64,000 nucleotides of DNA. It comes from UBA12170 sp964293475 (lineage in GTDB: Bacteria > Bacteroidota > Bacteroidia > Bacteroidales > UBA12170). The notes beneath the pieces are model-generated. The model searched no databases, was not told where the DNA came from, and was given only the letters and a program-made list of their open reading frames with translations. The position numbers and the translations under genes are program-made. The stretch lies in contig CAXYYJ010000007.1 in assembly GCA_964293475.1 (NCBI GenBank), positions 41,349 through 105,348 of the forward strand. The letters run 5' to 3'. Shown here piece after piece: positions 37,585 through 45,683 of the stretch (the first letter of the stretch is position 1; each line of letters begins with the position of its first letter).

Positions 37585-37735
37585 TGACACCGTTGAATAT
37601 GAGTTTAAAGAAGAAGGGAATTCATTATTTGTTCATAAGGTTTATTATAACGGACAGTTGGTAAAAACACATGACCAGCCAACTCAATGCGGAGATGGTG
37701 ATGTTGTTGATATTGTGGTCAAACCTGATTTATAG
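37585..37735 (+). pseudogene. 3' fragment of the lipoprotein gene at 39707-40150
   Basis: The frame reads DTVEYEFKEEGN through VVKPDL and stops, identical to the last 50 codons of the downstream lipoprotein gene. The 5' part is missing. It is a by-product of the 602-bp duplication. Confidence 0.9.
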
Positions 37736-37803
37736 AGCGATAAGCCCAATTCATTCCTATGTATTTATTGAAATAAGCCAGTGCAAATTATCTCGCTGGC
37801 CAT

Positions 37804-37833
37804 AAAAAAAGCCGGCAAAAAACCGGCTTTTTT
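37804..37833. terminator. Bidirectional terminator, repeat copy 1
   Basis: AAAAAAGCCGG, a CAAAAAA loop and CCGGCTTTTTT form a strong hairpin with T tracts on both strands. It is identical to the one at 40219-40248. Confidence 0.9.
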
Positions 37834-37851
37834 AAATATTTATCACTGATT

Positions 37852-38022
37852 TTAGGAGTGACCACCCACCACAATTTTCATAATCTTAATGTTAAGAGCA
37901 AAGAATTGATAGATTTGTTTTATCAGACATCTGCGCATGAACAGCGTAAAACCCGAAGGTCTTGTGGCAAATGAATGGTTTTCATAGGGGGTGTTTTTTA
38001 ATCTTTCGTGTATGTTTGCCAT
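37852..38022 (-). CDS. 56-residue protein, duplicate copy
   Basis: This is an intact copy of the small gene at 40267-40437, duplicated within the 602-bp repeat. Here the flavoprotein gene upstream is only a 3' fragment, so its normal promoter is probably lost. Expression is doubtful unless a promoter lies in the AT-rich DNA past 38186. Confidence 0.5.
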   Translation of the reverse strand: MANIHERLKNTPYENHSFATRPSGFTLFMRRCLIKQIYQFFALNIKIMKIVVGGHS

Positions 38023-38042
38023 AGCTATATTGTTTTTTTATA

Positions 38043-38186
38043 TTATTCAGGAATTAACGACCAACCCAATTTTGCTTTTGCCTTGTACAAAAACATATAA
38101 TGCATAAAAAGCTTCATCCAGTGACCAGCCAAACCAATCACACCCACCGTTTTGTCGATGTCGCGGCCATATTTGGGGTATTTTTC
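38043..38186 (-). pseudogene. 3' fragment of the SQR-like flavoprotein gene
   Basis: The minus-strand frame encodes the last 47 residues (through KLGWSLIPE) of the flavoprotein at 40458-41915, then stops. Upstream of 38186 the similarity ends abruptly. It is part of the duplicated 602-bp block. Confidence 0.9.
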
Positions 38187-38417
38187 TCTATAAATATTCT
38201 AATTGTATTCTGTTTTAAGTAATTGATATAAAATGAGATGCAAATATTGGTAATTATAAATGGTTTTTTTGGACTAGTTTATTTATTTAGATTCTTTATA
38301 AATTTGAAATGCAACTTATTGTAATATAGATATATATTGAACACTAACAAATATTAATTATATACAATTGAAAAAATAATTTATTTTCGTATTAGTATTT
38401 ACTTAAAAACAAAAATT
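38187..38417. other. AT-rich promoter region of the C10 protease gene
   Basis: These 231 bases of very AT-rich DNA separate the repeat from the protease start. A promoter for the protease and lipoprotein operon should lie here, but no clear TAnnTTTG box was identified. Confidence 0.4.
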
Positions 38418-39695
38418 ATGATAAGAAAGAATTATTTGTTCGTTTATCTTGCAATAGTTTTGTCCATTTACTCATGTAAAAAAGTTGATGAAACTGCATT
38501 TAAAGGTGTTAAAGATTGTGTGTCCTCCACTTCACTGGATGACAAATCGTATGAAATTAGCAACGAAGAAACTGCAACTTTTGCAAGCAATTTTCTTAGT
38601 GAGCAAAATAAATCATCAAAAACAGCCTTGTCTGTTAGAGAAATAGTTAATTTTCAATTACCGGTTGATAGAAGAAAACTGAAGGTAGTTAAATTTGATC
38701 CCGAGGGTTTTGTTCTGATGTCAAATGACACAAGACATATTCCGGTGTATGCCTTTTCAGACAAGGGTGATTTTTTATTTACGGATATTGAACAATTGGT
38801 TCCTGGCCAAAAGGAATGGATTCTGGAGACTTTTATTTTAAACTTAGAGTTGGAAAAGGACTCAATTGCAAAAGTAGAAAATGGAATAACTAAAATTTGG
38901 AAGTCATATCTTAAGCAAGAAAATAGCTTGAAAATAATTGGTGATGATGATTGTGTCGAAACTTTTGATCACCATGTTATAGATCTTTATGATGAATGCT
39001 TGTTAACTACAGAATGGCATCAGGGCTTACCCTATAAACTAAGTACGCCTATATGCGTTCAGACAGGAACGCGTAAACCAACAGGTTGTGTTGCAACTGC
39101 AATGGGACAAGTAATGAATTATTGGGAACATCCAAGTTATGTGTCCTGGAATATTTTGCAGGATAATTATCCTGTTAATTCAACGACTTCAAGTGCATAT
39201 GAAGTTGCTGGTTTAATGATTGATATTGGAATGGCTGTTAATATGAATTATGGTTGCGATGCATCTTCAGCAACAAGCAATGCCGCAAAGAACGCATTTA
39301 AAAATGATTTTGGATATAGTTCTTCTGTTACTTATGATAGTTATCATATTGACGATATAAAACAAAATTTACGAGATGGGTGGCCTGTTTTGCTAGGAGG
39401 ATATGCAACAAGAACATATGTTGCTGGTTTTTATTTTTACAGTAATGGGCATCAGTGGATAACAGATGGCTTAAGGGAAGAATATAATTTGTATGAAGTT
39501 GATTGTTTGGTTGGTTGTTGTACACATGACATATCATATATAGCAAAAGATTATATGTATTATTTGCACATGAACTGGGGGTGGGGGTCCCCAACTCAGA
39601 ATGTATGGTACTACAGCAATGAATTAACCCACCCTATTAATTCATCGTATGATTTTAAGTGGAATAAAGATATGATTATAGATATTCACCCTTAA
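38418..39695 (+). CDS. C10-family (streptopain-like) cysteine protease, lipoprotein
   Basis: This 425-residue protein has a lipoprotein signal ending in the lipobox IYSC (C20). An N-terminal prodomain of about 170 residues with a Spi-like start (QLPVDRRKLKVVKFDPEGFVLMSND, inhibitory in C10 proteases) precedes a papain-fold C10 domain. The catalytic cysteine is in TGCVATAMGQVMNYW (C224) and the histidine in GHQWITDG (H345), with the HMNWGWGS tryptophan motif after it. It should mature by self-cleavage at the cell surface and degrade host or environmental proteins. The next gene, 11 bases downstream, encodes a small lipoprotein that may protect the cell from it. DNA here is AT-rich compared with neighbours. 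Confidence 0.9.
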   Translation: MIRKNYLFVYLAIVLSIYSCKKVDETAFKGVKDCVSSTSLDDKSYEISNEETATFASNFLSEQNKSSKTALSVREIVNFQLPVDRRKLKVVKFDPEGFVLMSNDTRHIPVYAFSDKGDFLFTDIEQLVPGQKEWILETFILNLELEKDSIAKVENGITKIWKSYLKQENSLKIIGDDDCVETFDHHVIDLYDECLLTTEWHQGLPYKLSTPICVQTGTRKPTGCVATAMGQVMNYWEHPSYVSWNILQDNYPVNSTTSSAYEVAGLMIDIGMAVNMNYGCDASSATSNAAKNAFKNDFGYSSSVTYDSYHIDDIKQNLRDGWPVLLGGYATRTYVAGFYFYSNGHQWITDGLREEYNLYEVDCLVGCCTHDISYIAKDYMYYLHMNWGWGSPTQNVWYYSNELTHPINSSYDFKWNKDMIIDIHP

Positions 39696-39706
39696 TTTGG
39701 AATAAT

Positions 39707-40150
39707 ATGAAAAAAAGCATTTTAATCGCACTTTTGTTATCAATACTGATGAGTTGCGAAAAAGAAAAGAATTTCGATGTCTGTAGTGTTCAAACATTTT
39801 CGTTTTTCAATGAATCGGGCAATGATTTGTTTGATATAGATAATTTGAATCATATTGATACCACAAGTTTAAAGGTCTTTAATTTTTCGGGGGATCAAGT
39901 ACATGTTGTTTATGGTAAAATAGATGGAACCTATGAATTTGATATTTATTTGGCGGAACTGGATAATAAAGCCATAATACATATAGGTGACCTAGCTGCT
40001 GACACCGTTGAATATGAGTTTAAAGAAGAAGGGAATTCATTATTTGTTCATAAGGTTTATTATAACGGACAGTTGGTAAAAACACATGACCAGCCAACTC
40101 AATGCGGAGATGGTGATGTTGTTGATATTGTGGTCAAACCTGATTTATAG
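39707..40150 (+). CDS. Small lipoprotein co-transcribed with the C10 protease, candidate inhibitor
   Basis: This 147-residue lipoprotein has a signal ending in LMSC (C17), then a beta-rich body of short strands (QTFSFFNESGNDLFDI, GTYEFDIYLAEL, and FVHKVYYNGQLVKTH). It starts 11 bases after the C10 protease stop, so the two are certainly co-transcribed. In Bacteroides fragilis and streptococci, C10 proteases are accompanied by small inhibitor genes (staphostatin- or Spi-like), which makes inhibition the leading guess; no sequence relationship to those inhibitors is visible. It resembles the lipoprotein at 36997-37494. Its last 50 codons are duplicated upstream at 37585. Confidence 0.75.
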   Translation: MKKSILIALLLSILMSCEKEKNFDVCSVQTFSFFNESGNDLFDIDNLNHIDTTSLKVFNFSGDQVHVVYGKIDGTYEFDIYLAELDNKAIIHIGDLAADTVEYEFKEEGNSLFVHKVYYNGQLVKTHDQPTQCGDGDVVDIVVKPDL

Positions 40151-40218
40151 AGCGATAAGCCCAATTCATTCCTATGTATTTATTGAAATAAGCCAGTGCA
40201 AATTATCTCGCTGGCCAT

Positions 40219-40248
40219 AAAAAAAGCCGGCAAAAAACCGGCTTTTTT
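40219..40248. terminator. Bidirectional terminator, repeat copy 2
   Basis: The hairpin AAAAAAGCCGG/CCGGCTTTTTT lies between the convergent lipoprotein and small-protein genes and can stop transcription in both directions. Confidence 0.92.
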
Positions 40249-40266
40249 AAATATTTATCACTGATT

Positions 40267-40437
40267 TTAGGAGTGACCACCCACCACAATTTTCATAATC
40301 TTAATGTTAAGAGCAAAGAATTGATAGATTTGTTTTATCAGACATCTGCGCATGAACAGCGTAAAACCCGAAGGTCTTGTGGCAAATGAATGGTTTTCAT
40401 AGGGGGTGTTTTTTAATCTTTCGTGTATGTTTGCCAT
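40267..40437 (-). CDS. 56-residue protein linked to the SQR-like flavoprotein
   Basis: An ATG frame of 56 codons starts 20 bases after the flavoprotein stop on the same strand and ends just before a strong terminator, so it is the second gene of that operon. The peptide begins MANIHERLKNTPYEN, has a FATRPSGFTLFMRR stretch and a hydrophobic C-terminal half around QIYQFFALNIKIMKIVVGGHS. It could be an amphipathic, membrane-associated small subunit or tether for the quinone-reducing enzyme. I do not recognise a family. Tight operon spacing and clean framing support a real gene. Confidence 0.65.
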   Translation of the reverse strand: MANIHERLKNTPYENHSFATRPSGFTLFMRRCLIKQIYQFFALNIKIMKIVVGGHS

Positions 40438-40457
40438 AGCTATATTGTTTTTTTATA

Positions 40458-41915
40458 TTATTCAGGAATTAACGACCAACCCAATTTTGCTTTTGCCTTG
40501 TACAAAAACATATAATGCATAAAAAGCTTCATCCAGTGACCAGCCAAACCAATCACACCCACCGTTTTGTCGATGTCGCGGCCATATTTGGGGTATTTTT
40601 CCCAATCGGGGACAATGGGCGAAACTGTCATGGTGGCGGCCTGGCCTGTTAATGGGCCATAACCTGCCGAAACTATACAAGCTGCACCCTGGCGTGCCAT
40701 GGAAGCCTTGTGGGGATGTCCGGTGCGGCCGGTTTTTATGCGGTAAGCTATATTTGAAGCAACCACTTTTCCTATTACGCCCGATGGCATACCAGTACGT
40801 GGTGGTGTTGGGAATATTGGGGTTCCGTTTTTGCTTTTCATGGGTTTCGACATGCCGTGTGGAGGTGCAAAAGCAATACCGCTGGCATAAAGATTATCGT
40901 AAGCAGGGCTTTGATAAATGCTGGGCCAATCGCTGGCTTTCCATTCGTCGTAAGGCTTTCCGCTATAATCGGCATCCACGCGCATCATCCCGTTGGCCAC
41001 AAAAACCTTATCGGAAATGTCGGCTCCGGTTTTGTCGAAGGCTTTCATGTTGGCACCTTTGAAACCTGGAATCAACATGGCAAAATCGAATTTTTGCTCC
41101 AAATATTCTCCTTCAAGATTCTCGTAATGCGCCACTCCTTTTTCAACTTTGTAAACTGCTGCACGTTTAATCCAGCGAATTCCATACTCGGCCAAAACCG
41201 ATTCGGTGAAAACTTTGGTGGGAGTGATATAACCGCCGCGTTTTACGTAAGCACCACCCATTCCAAAATCCCCAAGTTCGTACTCGTTTGTAATCCAGAT
41301 AATGTCGGCCATTTTCTGAAGTTTGCGTTTGTTCACTTCAAAAGCAATGTTCAGGGCGTATTCAAAAGCTGCTCCCTGACAAGTAGCCATGCCATGACCT
41401 GTGCCAATAAGGAATGTTTGATGCTCGCCTTTTTCCATTTTTTCCAGCGATTCTTTCAGATTTTTCCAGGCATGGGCTGCGTGGTCGTAGGTACAAACAG
41501 AATTGGAGAATTTGTCGGGGCCGAGTCCTTCGGTGGCTGCAAAATTGAGCACCGGACCGGTTCCGTTAACCAGATAATCGTAGGTAATGTCTTCTTCCTG
41601 ACCTTGTTTGTCAGGATCCACATATTTCACTTTCACGTAGCCCGACGATGTTTTTGCATCGCCTTCGGGGTGGATGGAGATACCCATAGCTTGTTTGTAG
41701 ATGATTCCTTGCCTGTCGTAAACGGGCTTTAGTTTGAAAATCACCTGCTCGGGTTTCATGAGTCCCACGCCAACCCAAATATTGGAAGGAACCCACTGGT
41801 AATTGCTGTTCGGACTCACAACAATAACCTCATGCGATTTGTTGAGTTTTTTGCGAAGATACAGAGCCGCGGTATGTCCGGAAATCCCTGCACCTAAAAC
41901 CACTACTTTTGCCAT
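40458..41915 (-). CDS. FAD/NAD(P)-dependent oxidoreductase, sulfide:quinone reductase-like
   Basis: This 485-residue flavoprotein has an N-terminal dinucleotide fold with VVLGAGISGHTAALYLRKKL at residues 4-23 and a second fold near VNGTGP and FLIGTGHGM. SQR-like features are the SNYQWVPSNIWVGVG segment, an LIPGFKGANM segment and the YASGIAFAPPHGMSKPM flavin-binding segment. Cysteines occur at SVCTYDH, ATCQGA and AACIVSAGYG, so the redox cysteine pair needs alignment to assign. The C-terminal amphipathic helix (HWMKLFMHYMFLYKAKAKLGW) would bind the membrane. The likely reaction is oxidation of sulfide or a similar reductant with quinone as acceptor. A 56-codon gene follows in the operon. Confidence 0.85.
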   Translation of the reverse strand: MAKVVVLGAGISGHTAALYLRKKLNKSHEVIVVSPNSNYQWVPSNIWVGVGLMKPEQVIFKLKPVYDRQGIIYKQAMGISIHPEGDAKTSSGYVKVKYVDPDKQGQEEDITYDYLVNGTGPVLNFAATEGLGPDKFSNSVCTYDHAAHAWKNLKESLEKMEKGEHQTFLIGTGHGMATCQGAAFEYALNIAFEVNKRKLQKMADIIWITNEYELGDFGMGGAYVKRGGYITPTKVFTESVLAEYGIRWIKRAAVYKVEKGVAHYENLEGEYLEQKFDFAMLIPGFKGANMKAFDKTGADISDKVFVANGMMRVDADYSGKPYDEWKASDWPSIYQSPAYDNLYASGIAFAPPHGMSKPMKSKNGTPIFPTPPRTGMPSGVIGKVVASNIAYRIKTGRTGHPHKASMARQGAACIVSAGYGPLTGQAATMTVSPIVPDWEKYPKYGRDIDKTVGVIGLAGHWMKLFMHYMFLYKAKAKLGWSLIPE

Positions 41916-42232
41916 AATATATTGAAATTTTAGTTTTGTTATTCTCCTCCAAAATGTGAATGTGATGATTAATGGTCAGCGTGTTACAAAACTATATAAA
42001 TATTTAAATAAATCACATTAATCGCACTAATTTATTTAAAGAGAATTTAAATAATTTTCTGAAAGTCCTGCTAAATCTGGGGTTTTACTTGATATTATTT
42101 TATAGGGGCAATTATTTTTATTGTCTAATATTTATTAAATGGAGGTAGTTTTTGTGTATAAATATGTAATCATCAGCGGCAAAGATTGAAGATAAATGGC
42201 TTGTTTTATCTTTTTTGGCATCGAAAGGCAAA
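41916..42232. other. Spacer upstream of the SQR-like operon
   Basis: These 317 AT-rich bases hold the operon promoter. An imperfect inverted repeat, TGTGATGATTAAT (41961-41973) and ATTAATCGCAC (42017-42027), might be a regulator site. No ORF or RNA was seen. Confidence 0.35.
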
Positions 42233-43528
42233 TTACTTAGCGAAAATATACCTGGGCGAAAGCAAAAAAAGAAATAAGCCGCGCGAAACAAGAAAGGCTA
42301 TAAATGCCAGCCACAACCCATGATTTCCCAATAGGGGTTGAAAGATGAAATACAGCGGAAAAAATACGAGTAATGTGCTAATCATCATTGAATTACGCAT
42401 GGGCACCGCCTTGGTGGCTCCTATGTAAACGCCATCCCAGATAAAGGCCGAAAAACTGAGCAATGGAAGAAGTCCGACCCAGAAAAGATACGGCTCCGAG
42501 GAGGTCACAATCTGTGGTAAATTGGTGAGAAGCTGTAAGATATTTCTTCCCAGAAAAAAGTAAATCAAGCTGAAGAAGGTGCTAATCAAAAGTCCCCAAA
42601 GGAAGATTTCGCCAATCAGGGGTTTTAATTTATCGATGGCTTTCTCTCCAATATTTTTTCCTACCAACGCTTCGGCTGCATTGGCAAAACCATCAATCAG
42701 ATAGGTGAAGAACATGAAAAACTGAAAAAGTAAGGTGTTTACAGCCAGAATTTCTGCACTCATTCGGGCCGAGCTTGCTGTGAAAAAGGTAATGGTAACC
42801 AACAGCAGAATGGTGCGAATGAAAATATCGCGGTTCACTGCAAAAAATCTTTTCACCTGCGCCGAATCCAGAATTTGTGGCCAATCCCAATGCATGGAAA
42901 GCCCTTTCATGGATTTTCTGACTAAGAGCAAGCCAATAAAAAAGCCGGAATATTGCGCCAAAACTGTTCCCAAAGCCACTCCATCCGATTTCATTCCAAA
43001 ACCAAAGATGAACAACAGGTTGAAAATCACATTCCCCACATTGATAAGAAGTGCCAGAAACAGCGGAGTTCGGGTGTTCTGCCTGCCAATAAACCAGGCC
43101 ATAATGCTATAGAGCCCCAGAGTGGCGGGTGCTGCAAAGATTCTGATATGGAAGTATTTAAGTGCTTCGGTATTCACTTCGGGTTGAGCTCCAAGCAATT
43201 GAACAGCAATCTGTCCGATGGGAATCTGAAAAACAAGCAACAAGAATGCAATGGCAAATCCCAATACAAGCGAGCGCTGAAAAGTAAGCCACATATTTTG
43301 TTGATTTTTCTCCCCAAAGGCCTGAGCCACAAATCCCGTGGTGCTCATGCGCAGGAAACCGAAACTCAGGTAAATAAAGCTGAAAATGCTGGCTCCAATG
43401 GCCACAGCGTTCAGATGAAGCTCCGAGTCCATATGTCCCATCAAAGCCAAATCGACAATGCCCACCAGCGGCACAGATATATTGCTTATGATATTGGGGA
43501 TGGCCAGGCGGAGTATGGGATTCTTCAT
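42233..43528 (-). CDS. MATE-family multidrug/toxin efflux transporter
   Basis: This 431-residue membrane protein has about 12 hydrophobic helices in two similar halves, the MATE (DinF-like) arrangement. The N-terminus ILRLAIPNIISNISVPLVGIVDLALMGHM is the conserved first helix pair. AQAFGEKNQQ follows in loop 2 and FANAAEALVGKNIGE marks the corresponding place in the second half. It should export cationic or other small molecules with a sodium or proton gradient; substrate is not predictable. The PepSY gene lies upstream on the same strand with 78 bases between, possibly co-transcribed. Confidence 0.92.
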   Translation of the reverse strand: MKNPILRLAIPNIISNISVPLVGIVDLALMGHMDSELHLNAVAIGASIFSFIYLSFGFLRMSTTGFVAQAFGEKNQQNMWLTFQRSLVLGFAIAFLLLVFQIPIGQIAVQLLGAQPEVNTEALKYFHIRIFAAPATLGLYSIMAWFIGRQNTRTPLFLALLINVGNVIFNLLFIFGFGMKSDGVALGTVLAQYSGFFIGLLLVRKSMKGLSMHWDWPQILDSAQVKRFFAVNRDIFIRTILLLVTITFFTASSARMSAEILAVNTLLFQFFMFFTYLIDGFANAAEALVGKNIGEKAIDKLKPLIGEIFLWGLLISTFFSLIYFFLGRNILQLLTNLPQIVTSSEPYLFWVGLLPLLSFSAFIWDGVYIGATKAVPMRNSMMISTLLVFFPLYFIFQPLLGNHGLWLAFIAFLVSRGLFLFLLSPRYIFAK

Positions 43529-43606
43529 GGAGCGAAATTACGACTTACAGCGAAAGTGCGAAATTTTTTTTGGAATTCAGAAGAACAAGTGCTCGCTAAC
43601 TTTCAG

Positions 43607-45124
43607 CTAAGCCTTCCGATACCTTTTCCACCAAATCACAAATCCGCTGATAAGAATAAACATTGTGACCAGTCCAACGATGGGGACAAGGAGAATATAA
43701 AAGGCCCCCAAAATAAAGCTGAAATAGCGCCCTGTATGAATTTCCAGCGCCAGATTCCAAAGCGAAATCCTGCTTTCGCCAATGATTTGCGGCATTTCCG
43801 GAACTTCATAGCCCCTAAAAACAGGTTGCATTCCCAAATCGTAATCGGTATAAAAAGCATGGCCGGCTCCATTTGTAATATATCCGCTAATGCTGCTGTT
43901 TTTAATGGGCGGCCCCAGGGTTTTAACGGGTTTATAGGCCGATTGAGCCTGATAATCCATCAATAAACCGCGGACCGGATTCCATAGAAATAAACCCGCA
44001 AAACTTCCTACCAGATAATTACCATTTCCCATAGTTTCGAAAACATTCACCCCCATAATGCTGATGGGTGGCTGAAAATCAAAAGGTTCCGGGGTTTTGC
44101 TCAATTGCTCGTCAATTGAATAAGCCCACTCGTCGGTGAGTATCAGAAATCTATTATGGAGGCTGTCGTATTCCATAGCTCTCAGTTTGTCGAACCACGA
44201 ATTGGGGGTGTCTAAAGTGGTGAACGGTATTTTGGAGACTTTCCCACTGGCAATCAGAATGAGTCCCGGTGGACGAAGAAAAATTCCTGTCAGACTGGTA
44301 ATCAGCAGAAAGATGATAAAAATATAGCCCAATCGGTTGTGCCAGCGAAGGTTCCAGCGGTGAAATCCTTTCAGATGGTCAATGTTTTTCCCTTCTTTGT
44401 GATCTTTTTTCATTTTGCGGGGCATGAAAAAATAGACAATACCGCCAACACTCAGCAGGATGAATACCAGTCCGAGCAAGTCGACGAGCAGTTTTCCCCA
44501 ATGACCATAAATCTCGCCGCTGTGAATAAACCAAATGGTTTTGAAAAGTCCGGTTTTGTCCTCATATCCCGCAGGATTTTTCAACTGGATCTTTTGAAAA
44601 GTAGCAGCATTTGGCTCATCTTTCCCTTTAAAAACATGGCTTCGGCTCAAAAAGAACATTTCCCCAGCTTTCTCTGCGATGTCCACAAAGCGCTCATCGT
44701 GTGTGTCTAACGGGATTTTTTTCCATGATTTCGATTCCTTGTTGAACTGAAAAACCCCTCTTAAACTGGCCAAATACAGATTTCCAGCTTCGGACTCATG
44801 AACACAGAATATTTTTCGGTTATCCATACCTTTGGGCAGTCCGGCGGAGAAATCGCGCAGATTTTTCAGGTGGTCGTTGGCCAGCCAAATTCCCATATTT
44901 CCATAGAGGAGAATGCTGTCGTGACCAATTTTTTCGCTTCCGCGCAAAGCGCCAAGATTCCAGTTATGGTAGGAGTAGCTTTTGGGGAATAAATGCCGGC
45001 TCACATCGGTTCCTGCCAGTAAATCCCTGTGGTTGAGCACAATGCCCGAAAGGGAATAGATGATGAGAAAGAAGGAGAAAACGAGCCCCAGCCACTTATG
45101 ATATTTCTTAAAAAACCGCAACAT
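43607..45124 (-). CDS. PepSY-associated membrane protein
   Basis: This 505-residue inner-membrane protein belongs to the PepSY-associated TM helix (PiuB/iron-regulated) group. The N-terminus FFKKYHKWLGLVFSFFLIIYSLSGIVLNH has the conserved histidine-bearing first helix. More helices occur around LLVDLLGLVFILLSVGGIVYFF (about 220-240), NRLGYIFIIFLLITSLTGIFL (about 272-292) and near the C-terminus (VPIVGLVTMFILISGFVIWWKR). The large periplasmic loops would hold PepSY-like folds. Relatives are often linked to ferric reduction or siderophore uptake, but nothing nearby confirms that. The adjacent MATE gene may be in the same transcript. Confidence 0.85.
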   Translation of the reverse strand: MLRFFKKYHKWLGLVFSFFLIIYSLSGIVLNHRDLLAGTDVSRHLFPKSYSYHNWNLGALRGSEKIGHDSILLYGNMGIWLANDHLKNLRDFSAGLPKGMDNRKIFCVHESEAGNLYLASLRGVFQFNKESKSWKKIPLDTHDERFVDIAEKAGEMFFLSRSHVFKGKDEPNAATFQKIQLKNPAGYEDKTGLFKTIWFIHSGEIYGHWGKLLVDLLGLVFILLSVGGIVYFFMPRKMKKDHKEGKNIDHLKGFHRWNLRWHNRLGYIFIIFLLITSLTGIFLRPPGLILIASGKVSKIPFTTLDTPNSWFDKLRAMEYDSLHNRFLILTDEWAYSIDEQLSKTPEPFDFQPPISIMGVNVFETMGNGNYLVGSFAGLFLWNPVRGLLMDYQAQSAYKPVKTLGPPIKNSSISGYITNGAGHAFYTDYDLGMQPVFRGYEVPEMPQIIGESRISLWNLALEIHTGRYFSFILGAFYILLVPIVGLVTMFILISGFVIWWKRYRKA

Positions 45125-45331
45125 GATTTGTGTTTTAATTGCGGCACAAAATTAATAAATTTAATAGGTATTTAAATACCTAATTGTAATGAATTGTTGG
45201 AATAATATTTTTTTGAATGGATGGGATTGGGGAGGGAATGAGAGTTATAACTTGAATTATTGTAAAAATTTTTATTAAATTCGCCATACAAGAAGCCATG
45301 TGTAGGCCAATTCTTTGCGATATAAATTGAG

Positions 45332-45598
45332 ATGAAATTGATGTTACATCTAATCAAACAAATAAAAAAAGCGGAGCCTTTCAGGATTGATGTTTTGTTC
45401 AATACAGGGGAAGTAAAAACTATTGATTTAAAAGACAAACTCCTTGAATGGTCCAAATCTGACAATTCAAAATTTAAGGAATTACTGAATCCAGAGTATT
45501 TTGTCACTGTTCGGCTAAATACTGATTTAGAGACAATTTATTGGGACAATGGAATTGATTTTTGTCCCGACACTCTTTTTCATTGGTCAGAAAATTGA
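45332..45598 (+). CDS. DUF2442-domain protein
   Basis: This 88-residue protein matches the DUF2442 pattern: a substrate-like beta strand FRIDVLFNTGEVKTIDLKD, a FKELLNPEYFVTVRLNTDLETI segment, and the hallmark ending IYWDNGIDFCPDTLFHW. These proteins are often encoded beside DUF4160 proteins in accessory toxin-antitoxin-like pairs. No DUF4160 gene is recognisable immediately upstream or downstream, so this one appears orphaned. Function is unknown. Confidence 0.85.
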   Translation: MKLMLHLIKQIKKAEPFRIDVLFNTGEVKTIDLKDKLLEWSKSDNSKFKELLNPEYFVTVRLNTDLETIYWDNGIDFCPDTLFHWSEN

Positions 45599-45683
45599 TG
45601 GGTGCTACAATATTTTTCTGCCTATAAAAAAGCCTTAAATCAGTTGCGGAGAATAGTAATTGTAAATCGGAGCATTTTTATTT

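Larger units (their letters stand above)
37585..38186. repeat. 602-bp perfect direct repeat, upstream copy
   Basis: This segment is identical, base for base as read, to 40000-40601 (offset 2415). It begins inside what is, in the other copy, the lipoprotein gene and ends inside the flavoprotein gene. Here both ends are truncated and the outside flanks are unrelated, so this is the derived copy. It carries a lipoprotein gene tail, a hairpin terminator, an intact 56-codon gene and a flavoprotein gene tail. Confidence 0.95.
40000..40601. repeat. 602-bp perfect direct repeat, parental copy
   Basis: This copy is in its native context: it runs from within the intact lipoprotein gene, across the convergent intergenic region and the 56-codon gene, into the intact flavoprotein gene. 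It is identical to 37585-38186. The right boundary is a mismatch at 40602 and the left at 39999. Confidence 0.95.

Noticed and set aside
41961..42027. Inverted repeat TGTGATGATTAAT ... ATTAATCGCAC upstream of the SQR-like operon as an FNR/CRP site
   Set aside because: The arms are imperfect and 43 bases apart in very AT-rich DNA, and no regulator in the window explains it.
45172..45507. 111-codon minus-strand frame overlapping the DUF2442 gene
   Set aside because: It is antisense to a recognisable DUF2442 gene and shows no family features.
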